The notes beneath the pieces are model-generated. The model was given only the letters and a program-made list of their open reading frames with translations, did no database searches and was not told where the DNA came from. From Candidatus Babeliales bacterium (lineage in GTDB: Bacteria > Babelota > Babeliae > Babelales > JACPOV01), in assembly GCA_036260945.1 (NCBI GenBank), contig DATALT010000002.1, forward strand, positions 434,001 to 498,000: DNA of 64,000 nucleotides, written 5' to 3'. The translations under genes and the position numbers were made by a program. This document shows, piece after piece, positions 7,029 to 15,330 of the stretch (the stretch's first letter is position 1; every line of letters starts with the position of its first letter).

Positions 7029-8453
7029 TTAATATGATTTTGCCACAACCGTATCAGTTTTGCTCTTGAGATCGCAATTAAAACAATATTCAAATTCATG
7101 GGTTTGCAATAAGCAACGAATCGTCGCTTTATAATGTTTTAATTGTGCCTCGCATTCAGGTTTACCGCACCAACCGGTTTTATAGAAACCATTATCTGCC
7201 TCAAGCAAAGGGCCAAATTGAGTTAGTTTTTTGCCGGTGTGCCACAATGCACTTTGCCGTTCATTTGCACGGTCAAACATTGTTTTTTGGAGAAGCAATG
7301 TGCGTCCTTCAACCGCTTTTTCTACGGTGGCCATAGGAACCGCTTCTTTTGCAAGCCCCAAGCGATCGCTCAGCATTACGGTGCCATTTGCAACATCACG
7401 CGGGCCGATTTCTATGCGCATTGGAACTCCTTTGAGTTCCCATTTATAAAATTTTGCACCCGGCGTTTCATCTTCTCGATCATCTACGTGAACAGAATAA
7501 CCATGGCCGATTAATTTTTTGGCAATTTTATTCGTTTCATCTTTAATGATCTGAGTATCCGCATCTTTTCTGAAAATTGGCACGATTACAATTTGAATTG
7601 GCGCAATTTTTGGAGGAATAACCAAGCCCTTTTCATCACCGTGCACCATGATAACAGCACCAATGGAACGCGTCGTAAATCCCCAGCTTGTTAAATACGG
7701 ATATGCTTGATTTCCTTGGCGATCCTGAAACATGATGCCAAAAGATTTCGCAAAATTCTGGGAAATAATATGGGAAGTGCAAAGCTGCAACGCTTTTCCG
7801 TCCCTCATGATCCCTTCAACCGTGTACGTTGCATCCGCTCCTGCAAACTTTTCACTCTCCGATTTCATGCCAAAAACAACCGGAATTGCAAGGTAATCTT
7901 GATACAAATTAATATATTCGCGCCACATCTGCTCAGCTTCGTCTTTGGCTTCTTGAGCTGTTTCATGTGCGGTGTGGCCCTCTTGCCACCAAAACTCAGT
8001 AGTACGCAAGAAAGGCCGCGTTCTCATTTCCCAGCGAACGACGTTTGCCCATTGATTTATTTTCATTGGCAAATCGCGCCAGGATTTAATCCATTGCGCA
8101 AACATAGAGTGAATTATTGTTTCAGAGGTAGGGCGAATCACCAATGGCTCTTCAAGTTCTTTGCCGCCTGCGATGGTTACTACCGCCAATTCCGGCGAAA
8201 AGCCAGCTACGTGCTGTTTTTCTTTTTCGATAAACGATTTTGGAATTAAAAGAGGAAAAGCGGCGTTTTGATGGCCCGTTTCCTTTATGCGTTTATCAAG
8301 AATTTCTTTAATATTTTCCCATAGTGCATAGCCGTACGGGCGAATTACCATGCATCCGCGAACCGGTGCGTGATCAGCAAGCTCACTTTTAAAAACAACC
8401 TCATTATACCATTCGGAAAACTGGGTCTTGATATCTGGCAATTTGGTACTCAT
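7029..8453 (-). CDS. proS: Prolyl-tRNA synthetase, archaeal/eukaryotic-like type
   Basis: The 474-residue class II synthetase charges tRNA-Pro. Its length and layout are those of the short ProS type (ProS type 3) without the editing insertion. Class II motifs are present: motif 2 RWEMRTRPFLRTTEFWWQEG and the preceding block PLVIRPTSETIIHSMFAQWI. A C-terminal zinc-like domain holds CGKPEC and CFNC cysteine pairs, and the chain ends in Tyr (AKSY) as usual for this type. The start matches MSTKLPDIKTQFSEWYN, the standard N-terminus. It is transcribed alone, divergent from the dehydratase/dCTPase fusion gene. Confidence 0.95.
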   Translation of the reverse strand: MSTKLPDIKTQFSEWYNEVVFKSELADHAPVRGCMVIRPYGYALWENIKEILDKRIKETGHQNAAFPLLIPKSFIEKEKQHVAGFSPELAVVTIAGGKELEEPLVIRPTSETIIHSMFAQWIKSWRDLPMKINQWANVVRWEMRTRPFLRTTEFWWQEGHTAHETAQEAKDEAEQMWREYINLYQDYLAIPVVFGMKSESEKFAGADATYTVEGIMRDGKALQLCTSHIISQNFAKSFGIMFQDRQGNQAYPYLTSWGFTTRSIGAVIMVHGDEKGLVIPPKIAPIQIVIVPIFRKDADTQIIKDETNKIAKKLIGHGYSVHVDDREDETPGAKFYKWELKGVPMRIEIGPRDVANGTVMLSDRLGLAKEAVPMATVEKAVEGRTLLLQKTMFDRANERQSALWHTGKKLTQFGPLLEADNGFYKTGWCGKPECEAQLKHYKATIRCLLQTHEFEYCFNCDLKSKTDTVVAKSY

Positions 8454-8545
8454 TGATAAAAGTCCATTCGGCTACGATTAATATATTTTTATGTTAAAAT
8501 ACTATAAAGCTCTCAAAAAGTAAAAATTGACCCTGGAGACCTGTC

Positions 8546-9217
8546 ATGAATCCAACACGTTTAACGCTGGAAGAAATTAATGATCTTATTTCGAATTTAC
8601 CAGGTTGGCGCGCCTATCATCTTCCAACCCACAACTTCATGAACAAACAATTTGAACTGCGCGATTTTGCTACAGCGCTGCGGTTTGTTAATGCAGTTGG
8701 TGAGTATGCACAAAAAATTAATCATCACCCTGATATCTCCATCTCGTACAATAAGGTAACCTTGGCGCTCTGGACACACAGCGCCGCCGGGGTTACAGAA
8801 AAAGACCTAGTTCTAGCAAGTCAAATTGAGCAAATTATTAAAAAGCCGTTTTCTCAAGATACCACCGTCACAATTGCTCATCTAAAAAATGAGGTCGAAA
8901 CTTTCATTTCAGAAAGAGAATGGGCGCAATTTCATAGTTTAAAGAATTTAAGCATGGCAATTGCTGCTGAAGCAGCAGAACTCATGGAACCATTTCTATG
9001 GACCGACGCATCTCAAGAAAAAAATAATGAAAGCAAACGGGTAGAAATCGAGAATGAACTTGCCGATGTTTTAATTGCATCGCTCGCATTTGCAAATAGA
9101 TTTAATACCGATATTGCAAAAGCGATTGAACGAAAACTGGAACACAATAGAAAAAAATATCCGATCGAAAAGGCTAAAGGCCGTTCAGATAAATATACAA
9201 CGTACATCGAAAATTAA
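8546..9217 (+). CDS. Fusion: pterin-4a-carbinolamine dehydratase + MazG-like dCTP pyrophosphatase
   Basis: The protein has 223 residues and two domains. Residues 1-100 match the pterin-4a-carbinolamine dehydratase (PCD/DCoH) fold: N59-H60-H61-P62-D63, Y68, then TH78 and GVTEKDLVLA. Residues 105-220 match an all-alpha NTP pyrophosphohydrolase of the DCTPP1/MazG type. This part has the block EREWAQFHSLKNL, metal-binding E142-x-x-E145 (AAEAAELMEPF), E171-x-x-D174 (ENELADVL) and the ending YPIEKAKGR. PCD recycles pterin cofactors, whereas the second domain cleans dNTP pools. A Nudix gene follows after 8 bases, consistent with nucleotide sanitation. No phenylalanine hydroxylase is visible, so the PCD half may have another role. 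Confidence 0.85.
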   Translation: MNPTRLTLEEINDLISNLPGWRAYHLPTHNFMNKQFELRDFATALRFVNAVGEYAQKINHHPDISISYNKVTLALWTHSAAGVTEKDLVLASQIEQIIKKPFSQDTTVTIAHLKNEVETFISEREWAQFHSLKNLSMAIAAEAAELMEPFLWTDASQEKNNESKRVEIENELADVLIASLAFANRFNTDIAKAIERKLEHNRKKYPIEKAKGRSDKYTTYIEN

Positions 9218-9225
9218 GGAAAATA

Positions 9226-9801
9226 ATGAAAAGAAACCAATTGCTGCAATGCCTTAATAATTATGTACCAACCAATGAAGAAGCGATATATAAAAGTCGC
9301 ATGCTCGCATTCATTCTCGATAATCCTGAATGCTTTGAACGATCACTAGAAATTGGGCATATTACTGCCTCTGCATGGTTATTAAATAAAGATCATTCAA
9401 GAGTTCTCTTAATGCACCACGCCAAATTAAATTTGTGGGTACAGTTGGGCGGCCATTGCGATGGTGAATCAGATGTGTTGGCGGTCGCGATTAAAGAAGC
9501 GCAAGAAGAATCTGGGATTGATGAAATTGCGCCTGTAAGTACTGAGATATTCGATATCGATATTCATCTCATTCCCGCAAATAAGAAGGAAAAAGAACAT
9601 TATCATTATGATGTTCGATTTCTTCTTGCAGTTAACAGTAATGATTCGTTTGTACAAAACTCAGAATCGAAAGAACTCAAGTGGTTTGGCATGAACGATG
9701 AATTACCAACCGAAAGCCGTTCAATTGCACGCATGGTTGAAAAATGGAAAAGAATGTCTTTAATAAAACCGCTTGCCCAAAGCTTAAAAGAAAAACAATA
9801 A
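9226..9801 (+). CDS. Nudix hydrolase
   Basis: This 191-residue cytoplasmic protein has a Nudix fold. The Nudix box is visible around residues 76-98: GGHCDGESDVLAVAIKEAQE and then ESGI. The core REuxEExG pattern appears as KEAQEESG, with Lys replacing Arg. The GGH start with a following acidic stretch places it in a common group of uncharacterised bacterial Nudix proteins. Substrate cannot be read from the sequence. It follows the PCD/dCTPase fusion with an 8-base gap and its own AAGGAAA site, so the two are very likely one operon that hydrolyses unwanted nucleotides. Confidence 0.87.
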   Translation: MKRNQLLQCLNNYVPTNEEAIYKSRMLAFILDNPECFERSLEIGHITASAWLLNKDHSRVLLMHHAKLNLWVQLGGHCDGESDVLAVAIKEAQEESGIDEIAPVSTEIFDIDIHLIPANKKEKEHYHYDVRFLLAVNSNDSFVQNSESKELKWFGMNDELPTESRSIARMVEKWKRMSLIKPLAQSLKEKQ

Positions 9802-9821
9802 AATTTTTTAATAACTATAAA

Positions 9822-10940
9822 TTATAAAGTGACACACGCATTTTTTCTTTTATCTAGCTCTTTCTTGCACACCTTTATTAATTCTTCTAGTTTTTTATTA
9901 AAATCCCCGTTAATAAGATATAAGTCGCGCTTTTTCGTCTTAGTATCCATGATAGTGGCAATAATCGTATTATTGAGTGGCATCATTTTTGTAACAATTC
10001 CTGAAAATTGTTCGATACCCTTTATTGCATGATTTGCAATCGTGTTAATATTCAAAAGAATAAGCGATGCTTTTAATTCAGTATCAGAAAAGCAAATATC
10101 GCCATTTTCAGTTGCAATGATTAAGCGATTGTTTTTGTCGAAAGCAAAAGCTGTTATATGATTTCTTAAAAACTTCCATGTCCCAACTCTATCGTACATG
10201 CCGTTCTTCTCTCTATATGCCTTTACACATTCTAAATCGCCAATAGCAACGACCGATCCATCCTGCGTTGATTCAACATGCGGAGTTATACGCGTGGTAA
10301 TACCGGTTTCTTTAATTGTTTTATTTTGGGGATCTATTGCATAAATTCGATAGGGAGATTTATTTTCGCTTGCAGCAAACAAAACAGATTTTGAATTAAT
10401 AGCCGCAAACCCGCGCAAAAGTTTTCTATTTTTTATTTTGGTAAATCCTTGCGTAGAAAGATCATAAAATGTGTAGACCGGCAAATCATCCGCCACCGCA
10501 CTTCCCGGGTGCAGGGGATACCCATGTTCAGAATGCAGATAAACCAGATCGTTGCTTACGAAAAAAGCTGATGAATGAGAATCGAGTTCGGGCTTATCTT
10601 TTGGCTTTATAGGCGCTTCGGCTTTCTCGGATTGCAAGTTATAAAAACAAAACATTCTATTTTTGCCGTTCGCATCGCTACTGCAATAGGAAAGTCGTTC
10701 TCCATTCGGGCTCAAACTAATACTATTTTTATCAACGCTGCTATCTGGCTGCCAGTAAATATGACCGTTGGCAGTACCGATCACATTCCCTTTTCTATCG
10801 ATTCTTCGGTTAAGTTCGGGATAGAGTGCGACATCATCATCGTTTCTTTCTAATGCAAATTCACCTTTTTTCTGTTCCATCCCATTAAGGGCATTCGAAA
10901 AAATACATAATGCCAAGATTAAATTTTTGATTGCTTTCAT
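9822..10940 (-). CDS. Exported propeller-like protein ending in CVTL (candidate CaaX box)
   Basis: The gene encodes 372 residues from the ATG at 10940. This start has AGGAGAG 8 bases upstream and begins a signal peptide (MKAIKNLILALCIFSNALNG). The mature part contains repeated beta-strand units such as SISLSPNGERLSYCSS, SVVAIGDLECVKAY and NRLIIATENGDICFSD, which suggest a WD40/YVTN-like beta-propeller. The last residues are basic and then cysteine: KKELDKRKNA-C-V-T-L. A terminal C-x-x-L resembles a eukaryotic prenylation box. Thr at the third position is less usual, so this is weaker than the two boxes near 33 kb. It is a single gene, convergent with the Nudix gene. Role unknown; candidate host-directed protein. 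Confidence 0.7.
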   Translation of the reverse strand: MKAIKNLILALCIFSNALNGMEQKKGEFALERNDDDVALYPELNRRIDRKGNVIGTANGHIYWQPDSSVDKNSISLSPNGERLSYCSSDANGKNRMFCFYNLQSEKAEAPIKPKDKPELDSHSSAFFVSNDLVYLHSEHGYPLHPGSAVADDLPVYTFYDLSTQGFTKIKNRKLLRGFAAINSKSVLFAASENKSPYRIYAIDPQNKTIKETGITTRITPHVESTQDGSVVAIGDLECVKAYREKNGMYDRVGTWKFLRNHITAFAFDKNNRLIIATENGDICFSDTELKASLILLNINTIANHAIKGIEQFSGIVTKMMPLNNTIIATIMDTKTKKRDLYLINGDFNKKLEELIKVCKKELDKRKNACVTL

Positions 10941-11062
10941 AAAGGCTCTCTCCTGATTATGTAAAGATCTTACCATACACTTCCATATAAAAAATAGTAT
11001 CGATAACTCGTTTTTTCGCTTATCATAGAAGAACGACTAACATTACGAATAAAGCGATAACA

Positions 11063-12421
11063 ATGATTACTACAGAAAAATTGACCATACCAATTGCTAA
11101 CGCTTGGCGCAAAAATCGCACGACCCCAAGTTTGCAGGAAAGTTATCACACGATTCCAATAAATCCTGCATGGCCTTGGTGGCGGAAGATGCTTGCTTTT
11201 GGTGGACCTGGCTATTTGGTAGCGGTTGGATATATGGATCCGGGAAACTGGGCAACCGATCTTGCTGCTGGATCTGCGTTTAACTATACCTTACTCTCCA
11301 TTATTCTGCTTTCAAATCTCATGGCGATCCTGCTGCAACATTTAGCAGCAAAGTTGGGGATAGTTACAGGAAGAGATTTGGCACAAGCATGCAGAGATCA
11401 CTTTTCAAAACCGATTACGCTGGGTTTATGGGTATTGTGTGAAATAGCAATTTGTGCCACAGATTTGGCAGAGGTTATAGGTTCTGCAATCGCTTTAAAT
11501 TTACTTTTTAATCTCCCAATGTTTATTGGCGTATGCTTAACAGCGCTGGATGTTTTTGCATTGCTTTATTTGCAAAAATTCCATTTTAGATACGTTGAGG
11601 GAATAGTAATTCTATTGATGACGGTCATCGCTGGTTGCTTTTGGTACGAAATTGCTATTTCATCTCCCAACATTGGCTTAATCATTTCAAATTTACTCCC
11701 TAGAGCAGAAATATTTTCTCATCCTGAAATGCTGTACATAGCAATTGGGATAGTGGGTGCGACCGTAATGCCGCACAATCTATATCTTCATTCGTCAATT
11801 GTGCAAACAAGAAAACATGATCAAACAAAAGAGGGTAAGCGTGAAGCGATTAAGTTCAGCACGATAGATACAACTGTCGCGCTGACGATAGCCTTTTTCA
11901 TAAATGCAGCAATTTTAATTGTCTCTGCGGCAGTATTTTATTCACGAGGCTACAAAGAAATAACAGAAATTGAGCAAGCGTATCAGCTTTTGAGCCCACT
12001 TTTAGGAATTCCGCTTGCAAGCACACTTTTTGCTGTGGCTCTTCTTGCGTCAGGCCAAAATTCAACGTTGACCGGGACCTTAGCTGGTCAAATTGTAATG
12101 GAAGGTTTTTTGGAAATACGTCTCAGACCTTGGATGCGAAGACTGTTAACTAGATCGATCGCGCTCGTTCCTGCAATTATATGTGTTCTATTTTATGGGG
12201 ATGCGAGCGTTGCACGACTTCTTCTTTTAAGCCAGGTCATTTTGAGCTTTCAGTTAGGTTTTGCGATTATTCCACTTATCATGTTTACAAGCGACAGAAA
12301 AAAAATGGGCCCGCACGTTAATTCTCGCTTGATCACGATCCTTGCGTGGCTTTCTGCTGCCTTAATTATTGGGCTTAATTGTAAGTATTTATTTGATCTA
12401 GCGGTTGGTTATTTAAGCTAA
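11063..12421 (+). CDS. mntH: Nramp-family divalent metal transporter
   Basis: This 452-residue protein has about eleven hydrophobic helices. It carries the two diagnostic metal-binding motifs: DPGNWATDLAAGS in helix 1 and VMPHNLYLHSS in helix 6. A longer hydrophilic N-terminus (about 45 residues) precedes helix 1. Nramp proteins of bacteria import Mn2+, and sometimes Fe2+, with protons. For a bacterium inside a host vacuole this would compete with host metal withdrawal. There is no adjacent MntR gene. A second Nramp motif set or fusion is absent. Family assignment is certain; metal preference is inferred. Confidence 0.95.
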   Translation: MITTEKLTIPIANAWRKNRTTPSLQESYHTIPINPAWPWWRKMLAFGGPGYLVAVGYMDPGNWATDLAAGSAFNYTLLSIILLSNLMAILLQHLAAKLGIVTGRDLAQACRDHFSKPITLGLWVLCEIAICATDLAEVIGSAIALNLLFNLPMFIGVCLTALDVFALLYLQKFHFRYVEGIVILLMTVIAGCFWYEIAISSPNIGLIISNLLPRAEIFSHPEMLYIAIGIVGATVMPHNLYLHSSIVQTRKHDQTKEGKREAIKFSTIDTTVALTIAFFINAAILIVSAAVFYSRGYKEITEIEQAYQLLSPLLGIPLASTLFAVALLASGQNSTLTGTLAGQIVMEGFLEIRLRPWMRRLLTRSIALVPAIICVLFYGDASVARLLLLSQVILSFQLGFAIIPLIMFTSDRKKMGPHVNSRLITILAWLSAALIIGLNCKYLFDLAVGYLS

Positions 12422-12474
12422 GATTTGCTATTATTTCAACAAAAAACGCTCTTTAGAATTAAATGGGAACTTAA

Positions 12475-13812
12475 ATGAATCATTCAGTATCTGCACAAAA
12501 GAAAATTTCGAATGTAATTATGGCCACTTTTTTGATAATTACCGCACCTGCTCAATGCACAGAATGGTATGAAAATCCGATTTTTGCTGGGCTTGCAGGT
12601 CTTTCAATCGGTGGATCGGTCGCTTCTGGGTTATGGTGGTATAATTCTTCAACACCGCCCAATGTGGATTCACTTCTTTTAAAAGCGGATGCACTGCAAG
12701 AGAAAATAGATCCAATTATTATCAGTTTTAAAGATGAGCAAGAAACAGAAAACTATCTCTTTAGCAATAGGAATGCAGCCGATAGATTAACCGAAAAAAT
12801 TTCAGAATTTTTTACAGAATCGGATGCACTTTTGAAAGAATCGATGCGACCAGATCTACTTAAAGATTTGAATCCAGAAAAAAAAGAACTTCTTAATAAA
12901 ATGCGTTCAGAAATCAATAAAAATAGAAGTGCTGCAAAACAATTATCAATTTTAGTCGAAAGCCGCTGGCCATTTCTTAAAATAAACAATTATTTGGCAA
13001 ACAATTATATTGAGCTTCCAATTGCAAAGCCGGATGCTTCCAATCCTTATCCGCATATGCGCAAAATAAGTATGTTGAATAATGAAGTCGCCGATTTAAT
13101 AGAGACGCTTAATAAATCAAAAGAGTTATTAAGCGATAAAAAGAACACTCGATTTGAAATGCTTCAAAAAAATGCTGAAATCAGAATAACGAAATTAAAC
13201 GCTGAATTAGGAAAATTGAGCGAAAAGCCTGAATACAAGCAAGAGCTTACCCGCCGAGAAACGGAACGCCATCACCGGGAGTTGGAAGTAAAAAAAGAGC
13301 GTAAAGTGAAAGCAAAAGAACAAGAAGCTGCAGCTTTATTAATTGACGCAACAGCTAGACAAACACAGGCAGAGTTGGCGAGTTATGCTTATCAGAAAAA
13401 ATTAATTGACGCAGAAAATACCGCAAAAATCGCTCAATCAAAAATCGATTTGGCTGAATCGAAAGTGAAATCAGCAGAATCTAAAACGATAACTGCACAA
13501 GAAAATGAAAAACAGGCCCAGAATAATTATGAAGCGGAGAAAAGTCTCGTTCAAAAAATACGTGCATGCATAATCGGTTTTGTGAAAGCTCAGGATGCAA
13601 ATCTCAAGAAAGCTCAGGATGCTTACGATTCACTCGAGCGTGAATTTATCACCCCATCAGTAAATCCTGAATTGGTTGAAGAGCGTATAGCAAAACTTAA
13701 GGAACATGCCCAAAAGATTAAAGATGCATTCGTGCCCGTTTGTCCTGGATGCATTAAAGACCTTGAGAATGGCACTTTTGATCATCCATGCAATCACGGT
13801 GCTGGAAAATAG
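12475..13812 (+). CDS. Exported coiled-coil protein with C-terminal Cys/His cluster
   Basis: The 445-residue protein has a hydrophobic N-terminal signal (VIMATFLIITAPAQCTEW), then a second hydrophobic stretch near residues 40-60 (FAGLAGLSIGGSVASGLWWY). Residues 200-420 are Lys-, Glu- and Ala-rich with clear heptads and internal repeats such as AQSKIDLAESKVKSAESK, predicting long coiled coils. The very end, VCPGCIKD...HPCNHG, has CxxC and CxH spacing like the first half of a RING or other treble-clef zinc site. It probably binds a metal or forms disulfides. No enzyme motif is seen. GGGA upstream supports the start. Function is unknown; it could be an envelope-anchored or host-contact protein. 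Confidence 0.7.
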   Translation: MNHSVSAQKKISNVIMATFLIITAPAQCTEWYENPIFAGLAGLSIGGSVASGLWWYNSSTPPNVDSLLLKADALQEKIDPIIISFKDEQETENYLFSNRNAADRLTEKISEFFTESDALLKESMRPDLLKDLNPEKKELLNKMRSEINKNRSAAKQLSILVESRWPFLKINNYLANNYIELPIAKPDASNPYPHMRKISMLNNEVADLIETLNKSKELLSDKKNTRFEMLQKNAEIRITKLNAELGKLSEKPEYKQELTRRETERHHRELEVKKERKVKAKEQEAAALLIDATARQTQAELASYAYQKKLIDAENTAKIAQSKIDLAESKVKSAESKTITAQENEKQAQNNYEAEKSLVQKIRACIIGFVKAQDANLKKAQDAYDSLEREFITPSVNPELVEERIAKLKEHAQKIKDAFVPVCPGCIKDLENGTFDHPCNHGAGK

Positions 13813-14145
13813 TTCTAAAATAAAAAAACGCCAGATTTTGGCGATTTTATTGAAAGTGAGATGGGAACTCATAGGTTTAACCCTACGTCTCTCGTCTATA
13901 CTTACGCATGTAGAGAGCTTAGCTTCTAACTACCTCCCCATCTCCTAATTACAATGATAACAAAGGCTAGCACGCAAAATCAACGATTCAGCTAGGTTTT
14001 TTATATAAAATTAGCCCTTAACTAAAGCCCTATTGGTTTTCTCTATTAATTCAGAAAGAGATAGTTAATGTGTCAAATAAATAAAGAAATTAGCTTAAGA
14101 AAAAAGAAATTATTAGGCTTGCTCTATTGATGATCTATTAAATCC
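13813..14145. other. Gene-free stretch
   Basis: There is no convincing gene on either strand. A weak hairpin (CGCCA-gattt-TGGCG at 13829-13843) before a T-rich tract may terminate the preceding gene. A second possible hairpin, CTCTC...GAGAG, lies near 13890-13915. The rest is AT-rich. I see no tRNA or known RNA motif. Confidence 0.4.
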
Positions 14146-14175
14146 TTGAGAGCCTCTTTAAAACTTCTTTATACT
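14146..14175 (+). promoter_or_regulatory. Sigma70-type promoter for the exported hydrolase
   Basis: TTGAGA at 14146-14151 and TATACT at 14170-14175 are separated by 18 bases. They lie 33 bases before the ATG at 14208, which has a GGGGAG ribosome binding site. Confidence 0.6.
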
Positions 14176-14207
14176 AGTATCAAGGGATAGTTTAGGGGAG
14201 TTAAGTA

Positions 14208-15176
14208 ATGAGCATATTCCAAATGCGCAGAGGCGCATGGGGTATTTTTTGCGTCTTTATATGCTTATTTTTAGCTATTGGTGCTGCTGAAGATGGTAAA
14301 GGTTTTTCACAAGCAGAAAAACCGCAATTTGCTTATTTATTTGCTCACGGTTTAGGCGCAACTCAGCAACAATTCGCTCTTTTTGCGCAAGTGCCCGAAA
14401 TAGATTTAAAAAAAAATCAGAATTGGTTTCTTTATGATCCCGTAGTTCTTTTTAATTTTCCAGATGCAAAGAATGATAAAGGCGAGTATCTAAAAGAACA
14501 TGTAAATTTAGGTCAAAAAAAAGATATTGATCAACTCCATGCTACTATCGTGGCAGCGCTCGCTCAATTACCCGGAGCTGGTTTGGTTCTAACAGGGATT
14601 TCACGCGGAGCGGCAACGATTCTTAATTTGCTAGCACTCGCGCAACCTAATTATGTTGCAGCAGTCGTTCTTGAATCTCCGTTTGATTCGTTCAAATCTG
14701 TAATCAATCATCTTCTCAAGCGGTTTGGCGTACAATGGCTTCCTTTTTCAGAAAAAATAGGTGCCAAAATCGCACAATCACAGTTCCCTTCTCTCAATCT
14801 GGACGGTATCGCTCCGTGCAAAGTTGCTTCATATATTCCGCAGCATGTTCCAATATTATTTGTGCATTCTGCAAAAGATAAAGTCGTTCCAGTTCAGTGT
14901 TCGCGAAAATTGTATATAAAATTGAAAGAAACCGGGCACCAGCATGTTTATTTACTCGAACTTCCATCTGGTGATCACGGAAAATTAATGAACAGTGAAC
15001 ATTCTCTAATGTACCAAAATGCGGTGCACGCTTTTTATAAAAAATATGGGTTGCCGCACCAAGAAGATTTCGCCAAGCATGGCGAAGCGTTCTTAGCGCT
15101 TGCACAACCAGGAATTGCCGAAGTGCAAGCTCGTGATAAAAGAGCTTTAAATCTTTCCGATGATCAAGAAGATTAG
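14208..15176 (+). CDS. Exported alpha/beta hydrolase
   Basis: The 322-residue protein begins with a signal peptide or anchor (GIFCVFICLFLAIGAAED). It has the alpha/beta hydrolase order: oxyanion segment FAHGLG (46-50), nucleophile elbow G-I-S132-R-G, then an Asp in FVHSAKDKVVP and the catalytic His in SGDHGKL. The GxSxG with Arg next to Ser and the late KDKVVP block resemble esterase/lipase or prolyl-oligopeptidase-like hydrolases. The substrate is unknown. An exported lipase or esterase would suit a bacterium that acts on host membranes, but this is inference. It has its own promoter and an acidic, disordered C-terminus. Confidence 0.82.
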   Translation: MSIFQMRRGAWGIFCVFICLFLAIGAAEDGKGFSQAEKPQFAYLFAHGLGATQQQFALFAQVPEIDLKKNQNWFLYDPVVLFNFPDAKNDKGEYLKEHVNLGQKKDIDQLHATIVAALAQLPGAGLVLTGISRGAATILNLLALAQPNYVAAVVLESPFDSFKSVINHLLKRFGVQWLPFSEKIGAKIAQSQFPSLNLDGIAPCKVASYIPQHVPILFVHSAKDKVVPVQCSRKLYIKLKETGHQHVYLLELPSGDHGKLMNSEHSLMYQNAVHAFYKKYGLPHQEDFAKHGEAFLALAQPGIAEVQARDKRALNLSDDQED

Positions 15177-15271
15177 CCAGATTGTGCATTTCCCATCAGT
15201 ACAGAAGCAGCTTATCAAAAAAACATAGATAAGCCCAACTAATCTTATAGTGAGCTCGAAAAATAGCCCAC

Positions 15272-15299
15272 TTGACATTTATTTCCTATTTGGCATAAT
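15272..15299 (+). promoter_or_regulatory. Sigma70-type promoter for the M48-like peptidase at 15331
   Basis: TTGACA at 15272-15277 and CATAAT at 15294-15299 are separated by 16 bases. The ATG of the exported peptidase follows 32 bases later. Confidence 0.7.
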
Positions 15300-15330
15300 A
15301 TTAATAAATAGTAAATAAATGGAGAAATCT

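Noticed and set aside
7707-8249. A 180-codon plus-strand frame opposite proS
   Set aside because: It lies fully inside the well-supported prolyl-tRNA synthetase gene on the other strand, and its composition (Cys/Phe/His-rich) is that of an antisense shadow.
14794-15189. A 131-codon minus-strand frame opposite the exported hydrolase
   Set aside because: It is antisense to conserved hydrolase motifs and has no ribosome binding site.
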